DNA of 57,517 bases from Maricaulis sp042095695 (GCA_042095695.1 JBELMP010000003.1:1-57517), one strand, 5' to 3'. Shown: positions 16,896-25,433, counted from the stretch's first letter. The notes: generated from the letters alone by a model not told the origin. Numbers and translations are program-made.

Positions 16896-17978
16896 CTAGA
16901 AGCCGAGCACGTTGGAAAGATAGCCCGGGAAGTCTGACATCACCACGCCGAGTTCGCCGCGGGCGATGGCCGGCAGGAAAATCGCCAAGATGACCGAGAT
17001 CACCAGGCCGATGAAGGCGCGGAAAATATCGGTCAGGACGTCGAACAGGGCTTCGAGCTTGCCACGCAGACCGGCAATATAGGCGATTGCGATTTCGCGG
17101 CCGGCCAGCATGCCGAGGAAGACCCAGGTCGTGCTCATCGGGATGTCGTTCAGTTCTTTGAAATACATCAGGATGAGACCGTAGATAAAGTCGACCAGCG
17201 TGGCGGCGCGCACATCCGTCGTATTGGTCTTGGTCAGGACGATTTTCTGGATCTCGCCGCCGCGCGTCTTGAAGATATAGGCGTGCAGGACCAGCATCAC
17301 GACCGTGGCGAAGATCAACAGCGACGGATCAAAGGTGACATCGACACCACCCTCGCCATTGGGCGTGGTCGTGCGGGGCAGGAAAACGAAGATATTCGCC
17401 AGGTCCTGGATCAGCCATTGCCACCACAGGAAAGCCGTGGAGGACCATTGCAGAACATACCAGAGCGGATTGATCGGTTGGTCGGCCGTATTGCTGATCC
17501 AGCGTTCGAAAATCCGTGAAATGACGAGATAAACGAAGAAGGCTGCGCCAATCGCCACCAGATAGCCGAGGGCGGATTTCTGCAACATGCTCGGCAGGAC
17601 GCCTTCGGTACTGTCGCCGCCGGTCAGGGCAAAAATGGTCAATACCAGGAAGGTCGTTGAAACCGGAATGCCGTAGCGCGTCAGGATCAGCAGGAAAAGT
17701 GGAGGCAGCGCATGGTACCACTGCACGCCTTCCTCGGGGTAGGGAATGGAGTTCAGGCGATCGAACGCGATATCCGTGTCGTAGGAGAAATAGCCATACA
17801 GCATCACCGCTACGATGATCGAGCTGGCGTAGAGCCAGAGCAGCCACCAGGGCCGTTTGGCATTCGATGAGAGAAAGGTGCCGAGGGTCTGGATCGCGTC
17901 GTTGGCGACGATCGAATAGGCGGCGATCAGAAAGCCGATAATCGAGAAGGTCCAGACGACCAGAGTGAGATTTTCCAT
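16896..17978 (-). CDS. PiT-like inorganic phosphate transporter family protein
   Basis: A strongly hydrophobic inner-membrane protein of 360 residues with about 8-10 membrane segments. It shows the two-fold PiT pattern. The first half has SIVANDAIQTLGTFLSSN (a variant of the GANDxxNxxGT signature) and RYGIPVSTTFLVLT; the second half has ELNDIPMSTTWVFLGMLAGREIA. The substrate is probably phosphate or another oxyanion, but it diverges from classical PitA, so sulfate or other ions remain possible. I chose ATG 17978, preceded by AAGGGG; the ATG at 18014 has no ribosome-binding site. It is the only transporter inside the cluster of PAS-like regulators. Confidence 0.7.
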   Translation of the reverse strand: MENLTLVVWTFSIIGFLIAAYSIVANDAIQTLGTFLSSNAKRPWWLLWLYASSIIVAVMLYGYFSYDTDIAFDRLNSIPYPEEGVQWYHALPPLFLLILTRYGIPVSTTFLVLTIFALTGGDSTEGVLPSMLQKSALGYLVAIGAAFFVYLVISRIFERWISNTADQPINPLWYVLQWSSTAFLWWQWLIQDLANIFVFLPRTTTPNGEGGVDVTFDPSLLIFATVVMLVLHAYIFKTRGGEIQKIVLTKTNTTDVRAATLVDFIYGLILMYFKELNDIPMSTTWVFLGMLAGREIAIAYIAGLRGKLEALFDVLTDIFRAFIGLVISVILAIFLPAIARGELGVVMSDFPGYLSNVLGF

Positions 17979-18146
17979 TGAACCGACCCCTTGGAACGCG
18001 ATTGCGGCGGACATTGTATCGGCGCGGGGAATGGATCAATCGCGAAGTTCTGCTGGGATGAGTTTTTCACAAAAGTGTCAAATATACTTGGTCTGCCGCC
18101 GGAATCTGGTAGGGTTGTAAAACTGCTTCCCAATCCCCTCGAAACA

Positions 18147-18163
18147 GGTTATAAAATATAACC
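18147..18163. promoter_or_regulatory. Perfect palindrome upstream of the three-regulator operon
   Basis: GGTTATAAAATATAACC is a perfect 7-bp inverted repeat around AAA, 38 bp before the first start codon of the tandem regulators. It contains a TATAAA -10-like sequence, so a bound dimer would block the promoter. That makes it a good candidate for an autoregulatory operator of the XRE proteins. Confidence 0.65.
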
Positions 18164-18201
18164 TAGAGATTGAATCCCGTGCGAAACATCCGGACGCTGT
18201 G

Positions 18202-18840
18202 ATGGCCGTTGACGCCGCTGAAGCAATAAACAGAACAATACACTGGCCGTCGGTCGTGAGGCATTATCGCCTGTCGGCGGGGTTGAACCAGACCCAGCTC
18301 GCGGACCAACTCGCAGTTACCCAGACGATGGTTTCGCGCTGGGAGGCCGGCGGTGCGGATCCGAGTCGCCGGATCCAGGAGTTGATTTTCGATCTCTACT
18401 GGTCGGTGAGCGCAACCATCTCTCGCGATGTCTGGCACGACCGGCTCCGCATCAATCCGAGTATTCAGGCGGTTGTCGAAGGATCCGGCAGGATTCGCGC
18501 GGCCAGTGCCGGCCTTCTCAAAGGGCTGGGTGTTGAGCGTAGCGCGCTTGAAGGCCAGTTGGCCGAGGACTGTTTCACCGGCGATCTGATCGCGCTCTAT
18601 CGCGATGTCGTGGCTGCGGGCTTTTTCGAGGGGCGGGTGGCCTTGGCGGAGAGCATCAGCCTGATCGAGCCGCGCAATGAGTCGGGCAAGCCGGTCTACG
18701 GGCATGCATTGCACAAACCGATCTTCATGCCGGGACCGGAAGTGCTGTGGCTGGCGGTGGGCGCCGTTGTCCCGGCCGAGATCGGGGATGATATCCGCCA
18801 GCGTCTTGGCGGTTCTGTTGTCATCAAACGGGCGTTGTGA
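18202..18840 (+). CDS. XRE-family regulator with PAS-like C-terminal domain (paralog 1)
   Basis: A 212-residue protein. The HTH is at residues of about 15-65 (WPSVVRHYRLSAGLNQTQLAD, AVTQTMVSRWEAG). The C-terminal domain from about residue 85 has a PAS-like progression: a NPSIQAVVEGSGRIRAAS strand region, LLKGLGVERSALEG, TGDLIALYRDVVAAGFFEG. No heme or flavin cysteine motif is evident. I chose ATG 18202; the GTG one codon earlier is equally possible. It overlaps or abuts the next paralog and is the first gene of a three-gene tandem. Probable role: DNA binding controlled by the PAS-like domain. The ligand is unknown. Confidence 0.82.
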   Translation: MAVDAAEAINRTIHWPSVVRHYRLSAGLNQTQLADQLAVTQTMVSRWEAGGADPSRRIQELIFDLYWSVSATISRDVWHDRLRINPSIQAVVEGSGRIRAASAGLLKGLGVERSALEGQLAEDCFTGDLIALYRDVVAAGFFEGRVALAESISLIEPRNESGKPVYGHALHKPIFMPGPEVLWLAVGAVVPAEIGDDIRQRLGGSVVIKRAL

Positions 18841-18842
18841 CC

Positions 18843-19490
18843 ATGACGGACCGGAAGGATCTGAGCCATGTGCTGAACGGGCAGAGCTGGGGCGAGGTTC
18901 TGCGGCACTATCGGTTTACCAACAATATGAAGCAGATGGCTCTGGCCGAGGATCTCGATGTGACCCAGGCCATGGTGTCGCGCTGGGAAAGCAATCGCGT
19001 CAAGCCGGGGCGGGCGATGCAGGCGCGCATCCTGAAAATGGTGCGGCTGGAAGACCTGTCCGAGCCGCTTGTTGGCTGGCGCCAGTCCATTGCGGAAACG
19101 CCGGCCTTTGCCGCCGTTATAACCGAGGCCGGGATTATCGAGAATCTGAGCGCCGGCCTGGCCCGCGCACTGGGTTGCCAGTCCCGGGAATTGGAGGGTC
19201 AGCCGCTAGACGCTTGCTTCTCCGGAGATCTTCCGGCCCTGTATTCAAGACTTTGCGAACACGGACTCTTTGACGAACGTGTCGAAACCGTCGAAAGTAT
19301 CGATCAGTATAGTTTTCAGCGTGCCGATGGCGAGCATGTCTCCTTTCCCGTCCATGCCCTGAGTTGGTGGCGGCGGGGTGAGGATCGTGCACCGCGATGG
19401 ATTTTAAACGGCGCGCGCGTCTCCGACGCCGATTTTGAAGTGTTGCGGCGAGAATTCGGGGATCAGACGCGCGTTCTGGATTCGGTTTGA
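18843..19490 (+). CDS. XRE-family regulator with PAS-like C-terminal domain (paralog 2)
   Basis: A 215-residue paralog of its neighbours. The HTH (WGEVLRHYRFTNNMKQMALAE, DVTQAMVSRWES) aligns without gaps with those of the 18202 and 19510 proteins. The PAS-like part has ETPAFAAVITEAGIIENLSA, ALGCQSRELEG and SGDLPALYSRLCEHGLFDERV. ATG 18843 lies 2 nt after the previous stop; GTG 18837 is an in-frame alternative overlapping that stop. The conserved recognition helix VTQ(A/T)MVSRWE suggests that all three proteins read related DNA sites. Confidence 0.82.
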   Translation: MTDRKDLSHVLNGQSWGEVLRHYRFTNNMKQMALAEDLDVTQAMVSRWESNRVKPGRAMQARILKMVRLEDLSEPLVGWRQSIAETPAFAAVITEAGIIENLSAGLARALGCQSRELEGQPLDACFSGDLPALYSRLCEHGLFDERVETVESIDQYSFQRADGEHVSFPVHALSWWRRGEDRAPRWILNGARVSDADFEVLRREFGDQTRVLDSV

Positions 19491-19509
19491 GGGCTTAAGG
19501 GGGCCGGTC

Positions 19510-20157
19510 TTGGTTGAGAATGTGAACTTTCCGGTATCAGCCGGGAAGGTGAATTGGCCTTCAGTCATCCGAAACTTCCGCATGTCCAAGCGCCTGAAAC
19601 AGGCGGCCCTTGCCGCTGATCTCGGCGTCACGCAGGCCATGATTTCGCGTTGGGAAAACGGCGAATCCGATCCGCCTGAGCGCGTCAAACGCCGCATGAT
19701 GGAATTGGTCCAGGATGCGTTTGTGGTCGCGCCCGCCCCTACCTGGGTGGACCTTGTGTCGATGAATCCGGCCATCGAATTCGTGACCGACAGCCTGGGC
19801 ATGTTCAAGGCAATCTCAATTGGGGCTCTGGACCTTTTCGGGGTTGAGCGCGAGGCGATTGAAGGACGACAGGTCGGCCAATTCCTCGGAGGCGATTTCA
19901 TCGCCAATCTCGACCTCGTTCGCGAGAAAGGAATGTTCCAGAATAATCTGGCGTTCGCCCAGTCGATCGGTTCGCTGGAGGTCAATGTCGCCTCGGGTCT
20001 GAAATCAGTGCTGGCGGACTTTGTCCATTGGCCCCGCATTTCCGATGCGCGCTCGGTCTATTGCGTCCATTCAGGTGCGATTATCGACGAGGCCCGCTAC
20101 ACCTCTCGCCTGCAGAGTCGGGGTGGCGAGAAATTCACAGCGCGCCGCACCTTCTAG
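19510..20157 (+). CDS. XRE-family regulator with PAS-like C-terminal domain (paralog 3)
   Basis: A 215-residue third paralog: HTH WPSVIRNFRMSKRLKQAALAA and GVTQAMISRWENG, then NPAIEFVTDSLGMFKAIS, LFGVEREAIEG, GGDFIANLDLVREKGMFQN. I chose TTG 19510 because AAGGGGG precedes it by about 7 nt. The result has the same length and N-terminus as paralog 2 and lies 19 nt after its stop; the longer ATG frame (19435) would overlap paralog 2 by 56 nt. The PAS-like domain here is the most PAS-like of the set. Role as for its neighbours. Confidence 0.8.
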   Translation: MVENVNFPVSAGKVNWPSVIRNFRMSKRLKQAALAADLGVTQAMISRWENGESDPPERVKRRMMELVQDAFVVAPAPTWVDLVSMNPAIEFVTDSLGMFKAISIGALDLFGVEREAIEGRQVGQFLGGDFIANLDLVREKGMFQNNLAFAQSIGSLEVNVASGLKSVLADFVHWPRISDARSVYCVHSGAIIDEARYTSRLQSRGGEKFTARRTF

Positions 20158-20205
20158 CGCCGGGGCCGGGCAAGGCTCACCGATTAAAGAAAACATGTTT
20201 GACCA

Positions 20206-20227
20206 AACTTGAATGACCATTCATGTT
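20206..20227. promoter_or_regulatory. TetR-type palindromic operator upstream of the MFS gene
   Basis: A 22-bp imperfect palindrome is centred on TGAATGACCATTCA (20210-20223). The outer arms AACT/TGTT fit with one mismatch. It resembles operators of TetR-family repressors, which often guard MFS pumps. CATGTTTGA occurs on both sides as a direct repeat. No tetR gene lies in the window, so the binding protein is unknown. Confidence 0.5.
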
Positions 20228-20281
20228 TGAGCCGCTCAAGCGCCAGACACTGAAGAATGGGCGCAATTCAGGGGATATCGA

Positions 20282-21964
20282 ATGTCGAAGAAGAGCGAGG
20301 GCGAATTGCCCCAACCGGCGGATCCAGTCAGCAGTGGCTATCGCGGCGTGGTCATGCTGCTCCTGTTTTTGGTCTATGCCTTCAATTTCCTCGACCGACA
20401 GATCATCTCCATTCTCGCCATTCCGATCCAGGCGGAACTCGATCTGACCGATGAGCAGCTGGGTCTGCTGGGCGGCATCGCTTTCGCATTGCTTTATTCG
20501 ACCCTCGGCGTTCCGATCGCCTGGTTCGCGGACCGGTTCAGCCGGACCTGGATCATGACTATTGCCCTGACAGTCTGGAGCGGTTTCACAGCGATCAGCG
20601 GTTTCGCCCAGAATTTCACCCAGCTTTTCCTGGCGCGTGTCGGTGTCGGTGTCGGTGAGGCCGGCGGTGTTGCACCCGCCTATACCATCATCGCGGATTA
20701 TCATCCGCCCGAGAAACGTGCCCGTGCACTGGCGATCTACTCACTCGGCATCCCCGTCGGCAGTGCCTTCGGCGTCATTGCGGGCGCCCAGATCGCCAGC
20801 GGTGCGATTTCCGATAATCTGGACTGGCGCTCCGCTTTCATAATCGTCGGTCTGGCCGGGATCATCCTGGCGCCGATCTTCAAATTCATCGTCAAGGAAC
20901 CGAGCCGGGGACAGTATGATGCGGGCACGGCCCATACCGCACCGCCGCCGCAGGAAGTCGGCGTCTACTCCGACGACAAGACACGGATCCTCCAGATCGC
21001 TGGCGCCATTCTTTTTGCCTTGCCGAGCGTCTTGTCCATTTTCAATGTTCTGCTGTTTTCCGCCAGCCCGGTCCAGCCGCTCTGGCTCCTCTGCGCCGGT
21101 GCATTGATCGGCGGTCTGTCCGGCTGGATGGCAGGCGGATGGGTTGGCAAGACGACCGGTCTGGTCTCGCTGATGGTGGGCGCTGGAGCACTTATGATCG
21201 TGCCGGGACTCGTGGTCTGGATTATTCCCGCGCTTGGTGGGGCGGGTTTCGGGGGTGCCGCGATTGGCTGGCTCATCGGGCGATTGGTCGCGGGCATACT
21301 GATCGGCGCCTTCTTCTTTGCCTTCCGTGATTTCATGGATCTGGTCATCAAGAAGTGGAGCTTCTGGCTGATGGTGTTCGGCGCCTCGTCCTCTTCGATG
21401 ATGGGCTATGGCGTTTTCTTCTGGATGCCGTCCTTTTTCGCACGCACGTTCGAGCTGAATTTGATCCAGACCGGCTGGGTGTTTGGGGGCATCCTCTTTG
21501 TTGCCGGCAGTATCGGCATCTTCCTGGGCGGCGTGATGGGTGACATTCTCGGAAAGAGCAAACGCTCGGCCTATGCCATCGTGCCCGCTTTCGCCTTTCT
21601 GGTCAGTGCGCCGCTCTACTGGCTCGGCATCATGTCGCCATCGGCCTGGCTGGCTGGCGTAATCCTCTTTCTTCCCACAGCGCTGGGTCTCGCTTGGCTC
21701 GGCCCGGTGGTGTCCGCATTCCAGCATTTGGTGCCGCCGCACATGCGCACCAGCGCATCTTCGGTCTTCTTGCTGATCAATAATCTGCTCGGCATTGGCG
21801 GCGGGGTCTATGTGCTGGGACGTGTATCGACGGTTCTGCAGCCGACCTTCGGTGACGGTTCGCTGCGGGTCTCCATCGCCATTGGTGCGTGTTTCTACCT
21901 TGTTGCCGCCGCCTTCATGTTCCTGGCGGCCCGTTATCTTGCCCGGGACTGGCATGAAGACTGA
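20282..21964 (+). CDS. MFS transporter, spinster-like, with a multi-segment membrane insert
   Basis: A 560-residue inner-membrane protein. The N-terminal half shows FNFLDRQIISILAIPIQAEL, the MFS loop WFADRFSRTW, and GVGVGEAGGVAPAYTIIADY followed by KRARALAIYSLGIPVGSAFG, typical of the spinster-like MFS group. The C-terminal half resumes at KKWSFWLMVFGASSS. Residues of about 234-352 are an insertion with roughly four extra hydrophobic segments between the usual six-helix halves, which explains the length against the usual 420-450. The substrate is unknown. It is followed after 18 bp by an alpha/beta hydrolase gene and preceded by a TetR-like palindrome. Confidence 0.85.
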   Translation: MSKKSEGELPQPADPVSSGYRGVVMLLLFLVYAFNFLDRQIISILAIPIQAELDLTDEQLGLLGGIAFALLYSTLGVPIAWFADRFSRTWIMTIALTVWSGFTAISGFAQNFTQLFLARVGVGVGEAGGVAPAYTIIADYHPPEKRARALAIYSLGIPVGSAFGVIAGAQIASGAISDNLDWRSAFIIVGLAGIILAPIFKFIVKEPSRGQYDAGTAHTAPPPQEVGVYSDDKTRILQIAGAILFALPSVLSIFNVLLFSASPVQPLWLLCAGALIGGLSGWMAGGWVGKTTGLVSLMVGAGALMIVPGLVVWIIPALGGAGFGGAAIGWLIGRLVAGILIGAFFFAFRDFMDLVIKKWSFWLMVFGASSSSMMGYGVFFWMPSFFARTFELNLIQTGWVFGGILFVAGSIGIFLGGVMGDILGKSKRSAYAIVPAFAFLVSAPLYWLGIMSPSAWLAGVILFLPTALGLAWLGPVVSAFQHLVPPHMRTSASSVFLLINNLLGIGGGVYVLGRVSTVLQPTFGDGSLRVSIAIGACFYLVAAAFMFLAARYLARDWHED

Positions 21965-21982
21965 TCGGGGTATGCAGGGCTG

Positions 21983-22846
21983 ATGGGATTTTCAGACGGC
22001 TATTTCACGACCGCGGACGGGCCGCGTCTGCACTATCGTGATTACGCGCCCGTGGGCGAAGAGACGGGCCTGCCGGTTCTCTGCCTGCATGGGCTGACAC
22101 GTAATGTGAAGGATTTCGAGGAGCTGGCGCCACAGATTGCCGCCATGGGGCGCCGCGTGATTGTCGTATCCCAGCGGGGCCGGGGACAGTCGGACAGGGA
22201 TCCGAATCCGGAACGTTACCAGCCGGTTGTCTATGCCGGCGATATGGTCGAACTGCTTGATGAATTGGCGATCAAACCGGCCATATTCGTCGGCACCTCC
22301 ATGGGCGGCATTATCACCATGGTGGTGAAGGCAGTGCGGCCCGATCTGATTGCAGGGGCGGTTATCAATGATATCGGCGCCGAGATCGCGGAAGCCGGGC
22401 TTGACCGGATCCGCCAGAATGTCGCCAGCCGCGACCCCGTCGCCAGCTGGCCGGAGGCGGTCGAGCGGACGAAGGCGTCCAATCTCTCGGAATTTCCAGA
22501 AACCGACAATGATGATGCGTTCTGGCAGGCCTTTGCCCGGCGCATCTTCATCGAACGCGATGATGGTCTGATCCATCTTGATTATGACGGGGCGATCACG
22601 CAGCAGATCGGGGATGGTGACGCGCCGCTGCTGTGGGATTTCTGGACACCTGGATTCTCCGAAACGCCGGTACTGCTGGTGCGGGGCGGGATCACCGATC
22701 TCCTGACCCCGGAAACGGTGGCCGAAATGCGGGCGCGCAAAGCTGACATGGCCTATGCGGAAGTCCCCAATGTCGGGCACGCACCCTTCCTGACCGAACC
22801 GGTCGCCTGGGCCGCAGTCGAGGCGTTTCTGCGCCGGGTCGACTAG
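21983..22846 (+). CDS. Alpha/beta hydrolase
   Basis: A 287-residue soluble hydrolase. LCLHGLTRNVKDF carries the oxyanion-hole HG motif, VGTSMGGIITM the nucleophile elbow (GTSMGG), GITDLLTPET the acid and NVGHAPFLTEP the catalytic histidine. No signal peptide. It probably hydrolyses an ester or lactone. The neighbouring MFS gene, 18 bp upstream on the same strand, may import its substrate or export its product. It ends convergently, overlapping the phosphatase gene by 4 bp. Confidence 0.85.
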   Translation: MGFSDGYFTTADGPRLHYRDYAPVGEETGLPVLCLHGLTRNVKDFEELAPQIAAMGRRVIVVSQRGRGQSDRDPNPERYQPVVYAGDMVELLDELAIKPAIFVGTSMGGIITMVVKAVRPDLIAGAVINDIGAEIAEAGLDRIRQNVASRDPVASWPEAVERTKASNLSEFPETDNDDAFWQAFARRIFIERDDGLIHLDYDGAITQQIGDGDAPLLWDFWTPGFSETPVLLVRGGITDLLTPETVAEMRARKADMAYAEVPNVGHAPFLTEPVAWAAVEAFLRRVD

Positions 22847-23475
22847 CTCAGTTGCTTACGCAGCAGGTCGGCATCCGGGGCTTCATTCCAGAATAACCGG
22901 CGGCCGGTCTCGCCATCGATATCGGCGGCACAGCAATAGCCGGTTTTGACCTTGGCATTGGCATCATCGCCGGACAGGGCGGCGTGCATGTAACGCAATA
23001 TCCCGTTCGAGGTGATGATCAGGGGCAGGTCATCGCCGGCAGCGGCCTCGCGCATAACTGACAGCGCATTTGCTTTCAGCTCGATCTCCGCGGGGGACCA
23101 GTCGACGCCCGCCGGGCGCTGGTGGTGCTGATCCCATTCGATCAGCGCATCCCGTCCGAACTCTGCTTCAATTTCATCATTCGACTTGCCGCCCCAGGAT
23201 CCGTAATCGATCTCGCGCAATCGGTCATCAATCTCGATCTCGCCGTCAAAGCCAGTCAGGGACTGCACGATCTGCGCGGCACGGCGGGTGCGCTGGAGCG
23301 GTCCGGAGATAATGCGCCCGGGCGTCAGGCCGGCATTACGCAGAGCGTCACCGAGCGCGCGGGCCTGGTCCTCGCCCTTTGCGACAAGCGGCAGGTCTTC
23401 GCGGGCCCCGACCCAGACCACCTTGTCTCCGGGGCCGAATGTATTGCCATGGCGTGCGAGCAGGATGCGCCCCAT
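22843..23475 (-). CDS. Histidine phosphatase family protein
   Basis: A 210-residue branch-1 histidine phosphatase. ILLARHGNTFGPG carries the catalytic RHG at the N-terminus, SGPLQRTRRAAQI the second arginine region, REIDYGSWGGKSNDEI the acid region and ITSNGILRYMHAAL the late part where the family usually has H; here it is SNG. The canonical second histidine is therefore not obvious, and activity may be altered. Its ATG overlaps the kdsB stop (TGATG), so it is co-transcribed with a KDO gene. The substrate is unknown. Confidence 0.82.
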   Translation of the reverse strand: MGRILLARHGNTFGPGDKVVWVGAREDLPLVAKGEDQARALGDALRNAGLTPGRIISGPLQRTRRAAQIVQSLTGFDGEIEIDDRLREIDYGSWGGKSNDEIEAEFGRDALIEWDQHHQRPAGVDWSPAEIELKANALSVMREAAAGDDLPLIITSNGILRYMHAALSGDDANAKVKTGYCCAADIDGETGRRLFWNEAPDADLLRKQLS

Positions 23476-24254
23476 CAGACCAGCTCCCCTTCGCTGGCGA
23501 TGATCGCCTCGACCCGTTCGGCGTCTTCCGGCGCATCCACCGACCAGGCCGAGCGACCGCGATAGTCGGTCAGTACGACGCGGATGGGGATGCCGTTTTC
23601 CAGCGCTCGGAGCTGTTCAAGGCTTTCGGTCAGCTCAAACGGGGTCGGCTCATACGCCACCAATTGTTCCAGGGTTTCGCGACGATAACCATAGAGACCG
23701 ATATGCTGATAGACCGGCGTGCCCGCGCCGGGTTTGCGGCGGAAGGGTATGACATTCTTGGAAAAATACATGGCATCCATGGCCTTGTTGAAGACCACTG
23801 TGGTGCCGCTCGCCGAGCCCGCCGCCTTGTCCGCGCGCATCCGCGCCTCGGTTTCATCCGGCAGGATGACTGCCGGCGTTGCCATTTGCAGGGCAGGGTC
23901 CGCGCGCAGCGTCTCTGCGACGCCACCAATGACCCAGGGCGGGATTAGCGGGGCATCGCCCTGCACATTGATGATGATCTCGGCATCGCTATCCAGGCGT
24001 CTGAGCGCGTCCAGCGCACGCTCGGTGCCATTGCGGCAGTCGGGATCGGTCATGACAGCTTCGCCACCAGCAGCAGCGACCGCATCCATAATGCGCTGAT
24101 CATCCGTGGCTACCACGACGCGGTCCACACCCTCTGCGGCGGCCGCGATCTGCCAGACACGCTCGATCATCATTTTGCCGGCGATCCTGGCAAGGGGCTT
24201 GCCAGGGAAGCGCGTGGACCCGTATCGGGCGGGAATTACAGCGAGCACGGACAT
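23475..24254 (-). CDS. kdsB: 3-deoxy-manno-octulosonate cytidylyltransferase
   Basis: A 259-residue CMP-KDO synthetase. The N-terminus VLAVIPARYGSTRFPGKPLA is diagnostic. VVATDDQRIMDAV, NVQGDAPLIPP and HIGLYGYRRE are further family motifs. It activates KDO with CTP for lipopolysaccharide core assembly in the cytoplasm. I chose ATG 24254, which has GGAG 9 nt upstream; the longer frame to 24431 crosses the divergent promoter region and overlaps argF'. Confidence 0.94.
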   Translation of the reverse strand: MSVLAVIPARYGSTRFPGKPLARIAGKMMIERVWQIAAAAEGVDRVVVATDDQRIMDAVAAAGGEAVMTDPDCRNGTERALDALRRLDSDAEIIINVQGDAPLIPPWVIGGVAETLRADPALQMATPAVILPDETEARMRADKAAGSASGTTVVFNKAMDAMYFSKNVIPFRRKPGAGTPVYQHIGLYGYRRETLEQLVAYEPTPFELTESLEQLRALENGIPIRVVLTDYRGRSAWSVDAPEDAERVEAIIASEGELV

Positions 24255-24422
24255 GGCTGACTCCTTCTTCCTGTCCGGCTTGTTCCACATCGCGCCGGCG
24301 ATTTCCACTCCACACCTCTGCCAGGCAAGTGCAGTCGGTGTCCGCTCAGCGACTGGACATGGCGCGAGGCGGGGCCTAAGGCCGATATTCAGGTTTATCG
24401 CAGCGCAGCAGGGACACAGGTC

Positions 24423-25433
24423 ATGCGCCATTTCCTATCGACCGCCGACTGGTCCAAAACCGAGCTCCAGGGCCTGCTAGATCGTGCCTCGGCCTTCAAG
24501 TCCGGAACGGTCAGCCGATCGCTCGAGGGCAAATCCATCGCCCTGCTGTTTTTCAACCCGTCTTTGCGAACCCGGTCGAGTTTTGACATCGGCGCCCATC
24601 AGCTTGGCGGTCATGCCATCGTGCTCGACGCCAAGGGTGCGACCTGGCCGATGGAATTCTCCGACGGCAGCATCATGGATGGCGATGAGGAAGAGCATGT
24701 CCGCGAGGCGGCGCGTGTCCTGTCCAGCTATGTCGATCTGATTGCTATTCGCTGTTTCCCGGCCTTCAAGGATTGGTCCTTCGAGCGGGAGGATCCGATG
24801 ATCTCCGCCTTTGCCGCCCACGCCACCGTTCCGGTGATCAATATGGAGACCATCATTCATCCCTGTCAGGAACTGGCCCTGATGCTCGCCCTGCAGAGCC
24901 ATCTGGGCGATGTAAAAGGCAAGGAGTTCTTGCTGACCTGGGTGCCTCATCCCAAACCGCTGAACACGGCAGTCGCGAACTCGGCGCTGCTGATTGCCTC
25001 CAAGTTCGGCATGAATGTCCGCCTGCTGCTCCCGGATGAGATCTATCGACTGGATGAGCGTTACATGGACGCGGCGCAGGGCTTTGCCGATGCCGAAGGG
25101 GCAAGCCTGACCATCACCACCGATATTGAGACCGCCTATTCTGGCGTCGATGCAGTCTATGCCAAAAGCTGGGGCGCCATTCCCTTCTACGGCCAGTGGG
25201 AGGGCGAGGCAGCCTATCGTGCCAAGGGCCGAGATTTCATGATTACGCCGGAGAAAATGGCGCTGACCAATAATGCCGTTGTCAGCCATTGCCTGCCGAT
25301 GCGTCGGAATGTGAAAATCGCCGATGCCGTCGTTGATAGTCCAGCCTTTCTGGGCATTGAGGAGGCCGGCAATCGCCTGCATGTCCAGAAGGCGGTCATG
25401 GAAGCACTGGCCAGCCAGGGCGGATTATCATGA
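24423..25433 (+). CDS. argF': N-acetylornithine carbamoyltransferase
   Basis: A 336-residue transcarbamoylase very similar, as I remember it, to the Xanthomonas acetylornithine enzyme: HFLSTADWSKTEL, FFNPSLRTRSSF (carbamoyl-phosphate STRT-type loop as SLRTR), QLGGHAIVLDAKGATWPMEF, PVINMETIIHPCQEL, HPKPLNTAVANSA, SHCLPMRRNVK. In the loop MDGDEEEHVREA, a glutamate stands where acetylornithine enzymes have Glu92 and succinylornithine enzymes have Pro. It therefore makes N-acetylcitrulline. It overlaps the next gene by 4 nt. Confidence 0.92.
   Translation: MRHFLSTADWSKTELQGLLDRASAFKSGTVSRSLEGKSIALLFFNPSLRTRSSFDIGAHQLGGHAIVLDAKGATWPMEFSDGSIMDGDEEEHVREAARVLSSYVDLIAIRCFPAFKDWSFEREDPMISAFAAHATVPVINMETIIHPCQELALMLALQSHLGDVKGKEFLLTWVPHPKPLNTAVANSALLIASKFGMNVRLLLPDEIYRLDERYMDAAQGFADAEGASLTITTDIETAYSGVDAVYAKSWGAIPFYGQWEGEAAYRAKGRDFMITPEKMALTNNAVVSHCLPMRRNVKIADAVVDSPAFLGIEEAGNRLHVQKAVMEALASQGGLS

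Noticed and set aside
18163..18714. A 183-residue minus-strand frame over the first tandem regulator
   Set aside because: The plus frame has a clear HTH shared with three paralogs; the minus frame has no motif.
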